Source: Verrucomicrobiota bacterium (GTDB lineage: Bacteria > Verrucomicrobiota > Verrucomicrobiia > Opitutales > Opitutaceae). Taken from it: 7,135 nucleotides of DNA. The DNA is taken from NCBI GenBank assembly GCA_030916665.1, contig JAUPWC010000653.1, forward strand, positions 1-7,135, written 5' to 3'. Below, one piece after another: positions 1-5,200 of this stretch; within the stretch, counting starts at the first letter, position 1, and each line of letters begins with the position of its first letter. The position numbers were made by a program, and so were the translations under genes. The notes beneath the pieces were generated by a model. It saw only the letters and a program-made list of their open reading frames with translations. It did not search any database and was not told where the DNA came from.

Positions 1-1
1 A

Positions 2-553
2 ACCGGAGCGCTCGTCCAGCGCATCACCAAGGAGCACGGTCCCATCACGTGTCTCGTCAACAACGCCGGCCGGCACCTCAAGAAGGCCGCCGTGGACACC
101 ACGCCGCAGGAGTTCCTCGATGTGCTGAACACGCACATCATCGGCGCGCACGAGCTCACGCGGCTCGTCGCGCCCGGCATGATCCAGCGCAAGCACGGCT
201 CGATCATCTTCACCGCCTCGATGGCATCGCTCTTCGGCATCCCGCTCGTCGTGGCCTATGCCTCGGCCAAGTCCGCCATGCTCGGGATGGTGCGCACGCT
301 CTCCACCGAACTCTCCTCCGACGGCATCCGCGTGAACGCCATTGCTCCCGGCTGGATTGACACCGACATGTCGCGCAAGGCCTTTGCCGGCGATCCGGCC
401 CGCAAGAACAAGATCATCAGCCGCACGCCCATGGCGAAGCTCGGCGACGTCGCCGATGTCGGCTGGGCGGCCGTCTATCTGGCTTCGCCCGCCGCGAAGT
501 TCGTCACCGGCGCGGTGCTGCCCGTGGACGGCGGCGTGAGCATGGGGTTTTGA
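2..553 (+). CDS. SDR-family NAD(P)-dependent oxidoreductase, 3' part (5' end outside the window)
   Basis: Classical short-chain dehydrogenase/reductase; 183 codons are present of a usual 245-260, so the start and the N-terminal TGxxxGIG cofactor loop lie to the left. Seen in fragment numbering: the NNAG motif at residues 20-23; catalytic Ser73, exactly 13 residues before Tyr86; the YxxxK active site as Y86-A-S-A-K90; the PG motif that follows beta-6 at 116-117; and the usual C-terminal GAVLPVDGG segment just before the TGA at 551-553. The family oxidises alcohols or reduces ketones with NAD(P)(H) in the cytoplasm. The overall style resembles sugar or sugar-acid dehydrogenases and 3-oxoacyl-ACP reductases, but these cannot be separated without the N-terminus, so substrate is left open. 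No T-rich terminator follows; a long palindrome begins 18 bp downstream. Confidence 0.93.
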   Translation, partial: TGALVQRITKEHGPITCLVNNAGRHLKKAAVDTTPQEFLDVLNTHIIGAHELTRLVAPGMIQRKHGSIIFTASMASLFGIPLVVAYASAKSAMLGMVRTLSTELSSDGIRVNAIAPGWIDTDMSRKAFAGDPARKNKIISRTPMAKLGDVADVGWAAVYLASPAAKFVTGAVLPVDGGVSMGF

Positions 554-571
554 GCTGCGGAAAAGGGTTTT

Positions 572-628
572 TGTGGGCAGCCCGCTTGCGGGCGCTCCGA
601 AGAGGCGCGCGCAAGCGCGCTGCCCACA
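572..628. repeat. REP-like long imperfect palindrome
   Basis: The 10-base arms tgtgggcagc (572-581) and gctgcccaca (619-628) are perfect inverted copies. After one C/C mismatch the pairing continues with cgcttgcg (583-590) against cgcaagcg (610-617), then with a few more pairs toward a short loop near 597-603. Almost the whole 57 bases therefore fold into one hairpin. No T tract follows, so it is not a typical intrinsic terminator. Such GC-rich extragenic palindromes usually occur in many copies per genome, often dispersed by REP-associated (RAYT) transposases. It lies between two same-direction genes, where it could also stabilise the 3' end of the SDR mRNA (inference). Confidence 0.7.
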
Positions 629-636
629 GGAACAGC

Positions 637-656
637 GGCTCGCAGGGACGCGAGCC
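637..656. repeat. Palindromic repeat, copy 1 of a 20-mer shared with 2423-2442
   Basis: The 20-mer ggctcgcagggacgcgagcc is itself a hairpin: 7-base arms ggctcgc and gcgagcc around the loop agggac. An identical 20-mer occurs at 2423-2442, where it forms one arm of a larger inverted repeat. Here it stands alone, without the partner arm. An exact match between two different gaps marks it as a dispersed intergenic repeat. Confidence 0.75.
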
Positions 657-682
657 TTCCGAGGTCGGCATCTCCCGGTCCA

Positions 683-712
683 TTGATCGACCGGATATCC
701 CTGCCATAAAAT
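683..712 (+). promoter_or_regulatory. Candidate sigma-70-type promoter for the TolB-like gene
   Basis: TTGATC (683-688) and TAAAAT (707-712) resemble -35 and -10 boxes and are separated by 18 bases, in a locally AT-richer stretch of an otherwise GC-rich gap. Transcription would start near 719, giving a leader of about 55 bases before the ATG at 775. This is a consensus match only. Sigma-factor preferences of the host are unknown. Confidence 0.35.
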
Positions 713-718
713 TGGCGA

Positions 719-765
719 AACGGGGCGGGGTGGTTTAGGTCTGCCACCGTTGCCCGCACCCCGTT
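719..765 (+). promoter_or_regulatory. Potential leader hairpin upstream of the TolB-like gene
   Basis: Two nested inverted arms are visible: aacgggg (719-725) with ccccgtt (759-765), and inside them ggtgg (729-733) with ccacc (744-748). The outer arm starts where a transcript from the candidate promoter at 683-712 would begin, and the structure ends 9 bases before the ATG. It could affect translation or mRNA stability. It matches no riboswitch class I recognise. Confidence 0.25.
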
Positions 766-774
766 ACCCCCGCC

Positions 775-2322
775 ATGAAACCACCCCGTCTTGCCGGCCT
801 GCTGGCCGGTCTCCTCGTTTGCACCCTTCACTTGTCCGCCGCTCCGGTCGGGCAGTTTGCCGACGCCGCTGACGTCGGCGCGCCCGAGATCGCCGGCTCG
901 ACCACCTACGACCCCTCGGTCCAGCATTACCGCATGAGCGCCGGCGGCATCAACATGTGGGGCGCGACCGACCAGTTCCAGTTCGCTTGGAACAAGCTCA
1001 AGGGCGACTTCATCGTCCGCGCCCGCGTCGAGTGGATCGGCCAGGGCGTGGACCCGCACCGCAAAGCCGGCTGGATCGCGCGCAAGTCGCTCGACCACGA
1101 CTCCGCCTACGTGGACGCCTGCGTGCATGCGGGCGACGGCCTCACCTCGCTCCAGTTCCGCCGCGAGAAGGGCGCCATCACCGAGCAGGTCGTGCTGCCG
1201 CTGACCGGCGGCGATGTCGTGCAGCTCGAACGCCGCGGCAACACCTGGATCTTCTCGTCCGCCCGCTACGGCGAACCGTTCGTGACCCAGACGCTCGCCG
1301 ACTTCGATCTCGGCGAGGAGCCGCTCGTCGGACTGTTCCTCTGCTCGCACAACGCCAAGGCGAAGGAGGAGGTCATCTTCAAGGACGTGCGCATCATCCA
1401 GCCGCCCAAGGCCGGCTACGTGCCCTACCGCGACTACATCGGCGCGCACCTCGAGATTCTCAACGTCCACACCGGCAAGCTCGAGATCGTCCACAGTTCG
1501 CCCGTGCAGTTCGAGGCGCCCAATTGGAAGCCCGACGGCCGCACGCTCATCGTCAACGTCAGCGGTCAGGGCCCCGATCGCGGCCAGCTCAAGACCTTCG
1601 ACCTCGTCACGAAGCAGGTCGGCGACCTCTCCACCGGCACCATCGGCCGCAACAACAACGACCACGTCCTGACCTTCGACGGCAAACAGCTCGGCGTGAG
1701 CATCCACACGCCGGGCGAGGACAACGGCCGCTCCGTCATCTACAAGCTGCCCTCGACCGGCGGCGAGCCGGTGCGCGTCACGCCGAAGTCGCCGTCGTAT
1801 TTCCACGGCTGGTCGCCCGACGGCAAGTGGCTCGTCTACACCGGCGGGCGCAAGCACAGCCCCGACCAGAAGTCCGACAAATACGACATCTACCGCATCT
1901 CCGCCGACGGCGGGGAGGAAGTCCGCCTGACGAGCGAGGGCCCGTTGAGCGACGGCCCGGAATACACGCCCGACGGCCGCTGGATCTATTACAACTCCAC
2001 CCGCAGCGGCCTCATGCAGATCTGGCGCATGCGCCCCAACGGCGCGCAGCAGGAACAGGTCACGAACGACGAGTTCAACAACTGGTTCCCGCACATCTCG
2101 CCCGACGGAAAATGGATCGTCATGATCTCCTACGGCCAGGATGTGCGCCCCGAGGACCACCCCTACTACAAGCACGTTTACCTGCGCCTTATGCCCATCG
2201 AGGGCGGCAAGCCGCGCGTCATCGCCTACGTCTTTGGCGGTCAGGGCACGATCAACGTCCCTTCGTGGTCACCGGACAGCACACGCGTGGCCTTCGTCAG
2301 CAACTCCGACAACATCAGGTGA
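775..2322 (+). CDS. Secreted TolB-like/PD40 beta-propeller protein with lectin-type N-terminal domain
   Basis: A 515-residue exported protein. Residues 1 to about 23 form a Sec signal peptide (basic start, leucine-rich core, cut near LSAA). Residues of about 30-205 look like a DUF1349/concanavalin-like beta-sandwich (FIVRARVEW, KAGWIARKS, a Trp/Phe-rich beta pattern). Residues of about 220-515 are a PD40/TolB-type propeller, with repeats at W251-K-P-D-G, W346-S-P-D-G, Y397-T-P-D-G, I441-S-P-D-G and W498-S-P-D-S. Proteins of this build are periplasmic or surface-associated and are commonly annotated as TolB family. Glycan binding is a plausible role for the N-terminal domain but unproven. No protease or other catalytic domain follows the propeller, so it probably acts by binding. 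The ATG at 775 directly precedes the signal peptide; no Shine-Dalgarno sequence is visible. It is unlikely to be the real Tol-Pal TolB, since no tol genes adjoin it. Confidence 0.86.
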   Translation: MKPPRLAGLLAGLLVCTLHLSAAPVGQFADAADVGAPEIAGSTTYDPSVQHYRMSAGGINMWGATDQFQFAWNKLKGDFIVRARVEWIGQGVDPHRKAGWIARKSLDHDSAYVDACVHAGDGLTSLQFRREKGAITEQVVLPLTGGDVVQLERRGNTWIFSSARYGEPFVTQTLADFDLGEEPLVGLFLCSHNAKAKEEVIFKDVRIIQPPKAGYVPYRDYIGAHLEILNVHTGKLEIVHSSPVQFEAPNWKPDGRTLIVNVSGQGPDRGQLKTFDLVTKQVGDLSTGTIGRNNNDHVLTFDGKQLGVSIHTPGEDNGRSVIYKLPSTGGEPVRVTPKSPSYFHGWSPDGKWLVYTGGRKHSPDQKSDKYDIYRISADGGEEVRLTSEGPLSDGPEYTPDGRWIYYNSTRSGLMQIWRMRPNGAQQEQVTNDEFNNWFPHISPDGKWIVMISYGQDVRPEDHPYYKHVYLRLMPIEGGKPRVIAYVFGGQGTINVPSWSPDSTRVAFVSNSDNIR

Positions 2323-2337
2323 CCGGCGCCATCCGTC

Positions 2338-2535
2338 TTAACCACAGATGGACACAGATGCACACGGATGAATCGAAGCTGGAGGGCCCGCGTCCCTGTG
2401 GGCCGCTGGCTCTGTCCGAACCGGCTCGCAGGGACGCGAGCCCTCCCCATTCGTTCCCCCTGCTTGACTGTTCAACTCGATAGGCCTCGGCATCGTCCGA
2501 ATAATCTGTGTCTATCTGTGTTCATCTGTGGTTAA
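2338..2535. repeat. 198-bp composite element bounded by 32-base inverted repeats
   Basis: The left arm (2338-2369) and the reverse complement of the right arm (2504-2535) match at 28 of 32 positions. Both begin ttaaccacagatg and continue as 10-bp-periodic variants of the unit ACACAGATG: left units at 2341, 2351 and 2361; right units ATCTGTG at 2504, 2514 and 2524. A second inverted repeat (2381-2446) sits inside. The remaining interior shows no gene. Repeats of the 'accacagatg-acacagatg' type recur in intergenic regions of Verrucomicrobiota, Planctomycetota and other environmental bacteria (general knowledge). The layout, terminal inverted repeats around a short non-coding core, is like a MITE, but I see no target-site duplication. 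Confidence 0.75.
2381..2446. repeat. Inner inverted repeat containing copy 2 of the shared 20-mer
   Basis: The 24-base arms at 2381-2404 and 2423-2446 are inverted copies with three mismatches, separated by an 18-base spacer. The right arm holds the exact 20-mer also found at 637-656. The left arm is a diverged reverse copy (core cgcgtccctg). This paired arrangement resembles the two-REP units (BIMEs) of other bacteria and would form a strong cruciform or RNA hairpin. No T run follows. Confidence 0.75.
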
Positions 2536-2557
2536 CCAGCCTTTACCCCGCCGTCCC

Positions 2558-3949
2558 ATGACCACCCCCGTCTCCCGCCGCCAGTTCGTGCGCACCGCCG
2601 CCGGTGCGGCCGCCTTGTTCACCGTTCCGCTGATCGTGCCGTCCCGCCTGTTCGGCGCCGCCGCGCCCAGCAACCGCATCCGCGTGGGCCAGATCGGCTG
2701 CGGCCGCATCGCGATCGGGCACGACCTGCCCGGCGTGCTGCGCTCCGGCCTCGCCGATGTTGTGGCCGTGTGCGACCTCGACACCAAGCGCGTCGCCGGA
2801 GGCAAGGCCTGGGTGGAGAAATTCTACCGCGACAACCGGCTGACCGCGCCCGAGATTGCGACCTACACCGACTACCAGGAGCTGCTCGCACGCGCCGACA
2901 TCGACGCGGTCGTGATCAGCACGCCCGACCACCAGCACGCCGAGCCGGCGTTGCGCGCGGTGCTCGCGGGCAAGGATGTCTATCTGCAGAAGCCGTTCAC
3001 GATGACCCACGCCGAGAGCGTGATCCTGCGCGACGCTGTCGCGAAGAGCGGACGCATCATGCAGATCGGCAGCCAGCAGCGCTCCTGGAATCCGCACGAG
3101 CAGTTCCGCAAAGCCTGCGAGTTTGTCCGCAGCGGCCGCGTTGGCCGGCTCCAGCAGGTCGAGATCGGCCTGCCTATCGACCCGACCAAGCCCGACGATC
3201 CGGTGCAGCCGGTCCCGGCCAACCTCAATTACGATGCCTGGCTCGGGCCCACGCCCGAAGTGTATTACACGGAGCAGCGCGTGCATTCGCAGACCGAGGT
3301 CGGCTCGCGTCCGGGCTGGCTGCGCAACGACGCCTACTGCCTCGGCATGATCACGGGGTGGGGCGCGCACCACTTCGATGTCGCGCACTGGGGCATGGAT
3401 CAGGAGCACGGCGGTCCCTCGAAGATCGAGGGCCGGGGTGAGTTTCCGGCCAACTCCATCTGGAACGTCCACGGCAAATACAACGTCCACCTCACCTATC
3501 TCGGCGGCGTGCAGATGCGCGTGTCCGACGAACTGCAGAACGGTGTCAAATTCATTGGCGACGAGGGCTGGATCTTCGTGGCCCGCGACGAAGGTGCCAC
3601 CGCGAGCGACCCGAAGAGCAACACGCCCGGCAAGCTGCACTGGCTCGCCGCCAGCGACCCGAAGCTGCTCGACCCGGCCGGCGTGAAAGTGGCCTTCCCG
3701 GCGAACACCTCGCACCACAAGAACTGGCTCGAGTGCGTGAAGAGCCGCGCCACGCCGCTCTCGCCCGCCAGCATGGCCCACTATTCCAACACCGCCTGCA
3801 TCCTCAGTTGGATCGCGATGAAGACCGCCCGCCCGCTCACGTGGGACGCGAAGGCCGAGCGCTTCGTCAACGACGCCGCGGCCAACGCGATGCTCACCCG
3901 CCCCGAGCGCGCCGGCTACGGCGCGCTGCGCTTGGCGGGCAAGGGCTGA
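2558..3949 (+). CDS. Tat-exported Gfo/Idh/MocA family oxidoreductase
   Basis: A 463-residue NAD(P)-dependent sugar or cyclitol oxidoreductase homologue. The N-terminus carries a twin-arginine signal (S6-R-R-Q-F-V11, then a hydrophobic stretch to about residue 28), so it is probably exported folded to the periplasm. The Rossmann domain follows: the dinucleotide loop is at 44-54 (I46-G-C-G-R50) and an acidic strand end occurs at AVCDLD. The family's EKP motif appears as Q144-K-P146. The C-terminal substrate domain includes G-W-G-A-H271-H-F-D274 and ends in the W-D...RPxRxGYGAL region typical of the Tat subfamily. Length fits that subfamily (about 430-470). The ATG at 2558 was chosen because it puts the RR motif at residues 7-8; the in-frame GTG at 2528 lies inside the upstream repeat. 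No Shine-Dalgarno sequence is seen. Substrate unknown. Confidence 0.95.
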   Translation: MTTPVSRRQFVRTAAGAAALFTVPLIVPSRLFGAAAPSNRIRVGQIGCGRIAIGHDLPGVLRSGLADVVAVCDLDTKRVAGGKAWVEKFYRDNRLTAPEIATYTDYQELLARADIDAVVISTPDHQHAEPALRAVLAGKDVYLQKPFTMTHAESVILRDAVAKSGRIMQIGSQQRSWNPHEQFRKACEFVRSGRVGRLQQVEIGLPIDPTKPDDPVQPVPANLNYDAWLGPTPEVYYTEQRVHSQTEVGSRPGWLRNDAYCLGMITGWGAHHFDVAHWGMDQEHGGPSKIEGRGEFPANSIWNVHGKYNVHLTYLGGVQMRVSDELQNGVKFIGDEGWIFVARDEGATASDPKSNTPGKLHWLAASDPKLLDPAGVKVAFPANTSHHKNWLECVKSRATPLSPASMAHYSNTACILSWIAMKTARPLTWDAKAERFVNDAAANAMLTRPERAGYGALRLAGKG

Positions 3950-3962
3950 TCGAGCAGCAGGT

Positions 3963-3993
3963 CACCACGAAACACACGGAACACACTAAAGGA
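3963..3993. repeat. CACGAAACACACG-type short tandem repeat
   Basis: The sequence steps through 9-base units ACGAAACAC (3967-3975), ACGGAACAC (3976-3984) and a degenerate ACTAAAGGA (3985-3993), starting 14 bp after the stop of the oxidoreductase. The 'accacgaaacacacgaaa' motif is a familiar intergenic repeat in Planctomycetota, Verrucomicrobiota and other environmental bacteria, often mis-translated as TTKHTKHTK peptides. Only one arm is present; no inverted partner was found in the gap. Confidence 0.6.
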
Positions 3994-4022
3994 GCGGCCG
4001 CCCTCTCTGCTGCAAACGGTCT

Positions 4023-4114
4023 ATTGATTACGCGGGAGCGAGCTTGCTCGCGACAGGACAAGCTTCCGCCCAGTCGTTGAGGGTGGAGCCCGCGCTCCGC
4101 GCGGGCTGATCAAT
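4023..4114. repeat. REP-like double-hairpin element with short terminal inverted repeats
   Basis: The ends attgatta (4023-4030) and tgatcaat (4107-4114) are inverted copies with one mismatch. Inside are gcgagc-tt-gctcgc (4038-4051), which matches the style of known REP cores, and the 8-base stem agcccgcg/cgcgggct around a 5-base loop (4087-4107). Two different hairpins within 92 bp suggest a BIME-like unit. There is no T run, so terminator function for the upstream gene is not supported. Confidence 0.55.
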
Positions 4115-4174
4115 GCCAGCTTGGATAACCCGGAGCGACAAGGCAAAGGAGCCCTCCCGCTTTCGCTCCAAATC

Positions 4175-4203
4175 TTGCCGAGAAATCGGCCTTCGTTTAT
4201 GTT
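4175..4203 (+). promoter_or_regulatory. Possible relic promoter of the antitoxin pseudogene
   Basis: TTGCCG (4175-4180) and TATGTT (4198-4203) are 17 bases apart, and the ATG of the relic follows 8 bases after the -10 box. YefM/Phd genes normally have a closely placed autoregulated promoter, so the location is apt. The match is weak and may be chance. Confidence 0.22.
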
Positions 4204-4211
4204 CTCGCTGC

Positions 4212-4373
4212 ATGAAAACCATGCGTCGTCTGCGCAAAGGATGCGCGAATATCTCCCGCCGGCATGATCCTGAGCGCGAGACCTCCTACCTGTTAAATAG
4301 CCCGAATAACGCCCGGCGCTTGCTGAAATCCATACGATCGCTGGAGAAGAGGATGACCCGACAGGCGGATTGA
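4212..4373 (+). pseudogene. Decayed YefM/Phd-family antitoxin (internal deletion, no toxin partner)
   Basis: From the ATG at 4212 the frame reads 53 codons to TGA. It starts MKTM, typical of YefM/Phd antitoxins, and A-N-I-S-R (residues 12-16) matches the ANLSRL helix. Residues 23-45 (E-T-S-Y-L-L, N-S-P-N-N-A-R-R-L-L, then K-S-I-R-S-L-E) closely match the YefM C-terminal signature ETAYLLRSPANARRL. The family is usually 75-90 residues. The central part, with the PVLITR..G..V.VMSL strand of the DNA-binding fold, is missing, and a +1 shift after residue 17 would extend the N-terminal match (MIL). This implies a deletion plus possible frameshift. No RelE/YoeB-type toxin is seen downstream, where a DinB gene reads in the other direction. 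Local GC is lower than in neighbouring genes, consistent with acquired DNA. Family recognition is by eye. Confidence 0.62.
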
Positions 4374-4493
4374 GAAAGTGTTTGTCGGTTCCCAGGCTTC
4401 ATCGCCCGAGGTCCCTCGCAACCGCCGCAGAGACAGCGGCGTGCAGTGCGATTTCCCGAAGCGATCCATGGGCGCTTGAAGCCTACGCCTTGA

Positions 4494-5096
4494 TTACGAC
4501 TTTGGAAACCCCGAATCCGCCTTCACCTCGAGGATCTGCTTGGTGTGGCGCTCGGTGTGGGCGGAGATGAAGAGGAGCCACTGGTAGGCGTCGAGTTTAC
4601 CCAGGGGGCTGTCGAACGCGTGGCCGCGGAGTTCGTTGGACTCCTTCATCAGCGCGAGGGTCTTGGCGCGGCTTTCACCGAAGTGTTTCACCGCCTCCGC
4701 CGATGAACCGTAGCGATTCGTGGGGATCAGCGGCTCGGGGGCGCTTTGCTTCTGACTGCGATCCGGAATCGCCTTCAGGATGAGTTGGTCGGTCGCCTTG
4801 AAGTCCGTGCCTTCGGCGGGCGGCGGCGCTTTCATCACCTGGCCGGTGACGAGGCCCATGAGCATGTCCTCGGCGGAGGCGATGTGCTCCAGCACTTGCG
4901 CCACAGACCACTTTTCGGGTGCGGTTTTGAAGTTCAGCTGGGCCTCCGACAGGCCCTCGGCGGCGGCGATCACACCGGCGCGGGTCTTCTCGAGGTGGGC
5001 GAGGCCGGCGGCGCGGTCTTCGGCGGAAAGTTCTGCGGCGCGCAGGCCGGTCAGGACGGAGAGGGACAGGATCAGGGCAAGGAGCGTGGTTCTCAT
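4494..5096 (-). CDS. Secreted DinB-family (DinB_2-like) putative metal-binding protein
   Basis: 200 residues with a Sec signal peptide (about 1-21, cut near LRA-AE). The mature part is a DinB-type four-helix bundle: the K-W-S-V-A-Q-V-L-E-H71 helix, and a last helix with H180-T-E-R-H184. These three histidines are the metal-ligand triad of the DinB/YfiT superfamily, all intact. Cytoplasmic members act as thiol-dependent S-transferases or remain uncharacterised. Secreted ones with this build are common in Acidobacteria, Verrucomicrobia and Bacteroidetes, and have no settled function. The name comes from a DNA-damage-inducible gene of Bacillus and does not imply the DinB DNA polymerase. It is transcribed away from the neighbouring hydrolase, with 104 bp between starts. 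No Shine-Dalgarno sequence is visible; the ATG was chosen because the signal peptide starts directly there. Confidence 0.88.
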   Translation of the reverse strand: MRTTLLALILSLSVLTGLRAAELSAEDRAAGLAHLEKTRAGVIAAAEGLSEAQLNFKTAPEKWSVAQVLEHIASAEDMLMGLVTGQVMKAPPPAEGTDFKATDQLILKAIPDRSQKQSAPEPLIPTNRYGSSAEAVKHFGESRAKTLALMKESNELRGHAFDSPLGKLDAYQWLLFISAHTERHTKQILEVKADSGFPKS

Positions 5097-5200
5097 GTAA
5101 GAATGGGGTTGCGGTGGCCAAACTAGCCGGACGGCCTATCCCAACAAGCGTGAAACCGGTGTTCCCCTGCCGGTGTCCGGTCACTGTGTCCCTCCTTCCC
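5097..5200. promoter_or_regulatory. Divergent promoter region between DinB-family and SGNH hydrolase genes
   Basis: This 104-bp region separates two start codons pointing away from each other, so it must contain both promoters or share control elements. I found no convincing -35/-10 pair on either strand. Visible structure is limited to the direct repeat ccggtgt (starting near 5155 and 5170) in the half nearer the hydrolase, a possible but unproven operator. Confidence 0.4.

Larger units (their letters stand above)
3950..4211. other. Gene-free stretch with decayed repeats
   Basis: With the antitoxin relic and the stretch up to 4493, this forms a 544-bp gap between convergent genes. It holds a 9-bp-periodic repeat (3963-3993), a small element bounded by attgatta/tgatcaat arms (4023-4114) with two hairpins inside, and a 7-base inverted pair ggagcga/tcgctcc (4132-4138, 4163-4169). 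No protein-coding signal is convincing. It looks like an accumulation zone for small repeats. Confidence 0.55.

Noticed and set aside
475..2175. Long open frame on the minus strand opposite the TolB-like gene
   Set aside because: It overlaps a gene with signal peptide and PD40 repeats. Its translation is low-complexity (Val/Ala/Asp/Arg-rich), as expected for the complement of a GC-rich gene. The same holds for 2543-3781 and 5123-6502 on the minus strand.
957..2483. 508-codon frame on the plus strand overlapping the TolB-like gene
   Set aside because: An Arg/Pro-rich out-of-frame translation with no recognisable domain; its tail runs through the intergenic repeats (HRWTQMHTD peptide).
2338..2535. 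CRISPR array
   Set aside because: The repeated units are 10 bp with no spacers, and the larger repeats are inverted rather than direct.
2528..2557. Upstream GTG start for the Gfo/Idh/MocA gene
   Set aside because: It lies inside the ACACAGATG-type repeat and would put ten extra residues before a well-placed twin-arginine signal.
4374..4493. RelE/YoeB toxin downstream of the antitoxin relic
   Set aside because: No frame shows toxin motifs such as the RHRxVY-type end; only a short cgccgc/gcggcg inverted pair and no gene can be seen here.
5114..5200. Upstream in-frame start for the SGNH hydrolase
   Set aside because: The added residues are not signal-like and would place the hydrophobic core about 30 residues in; the ATG at 5201 gives a standard signal peptide.
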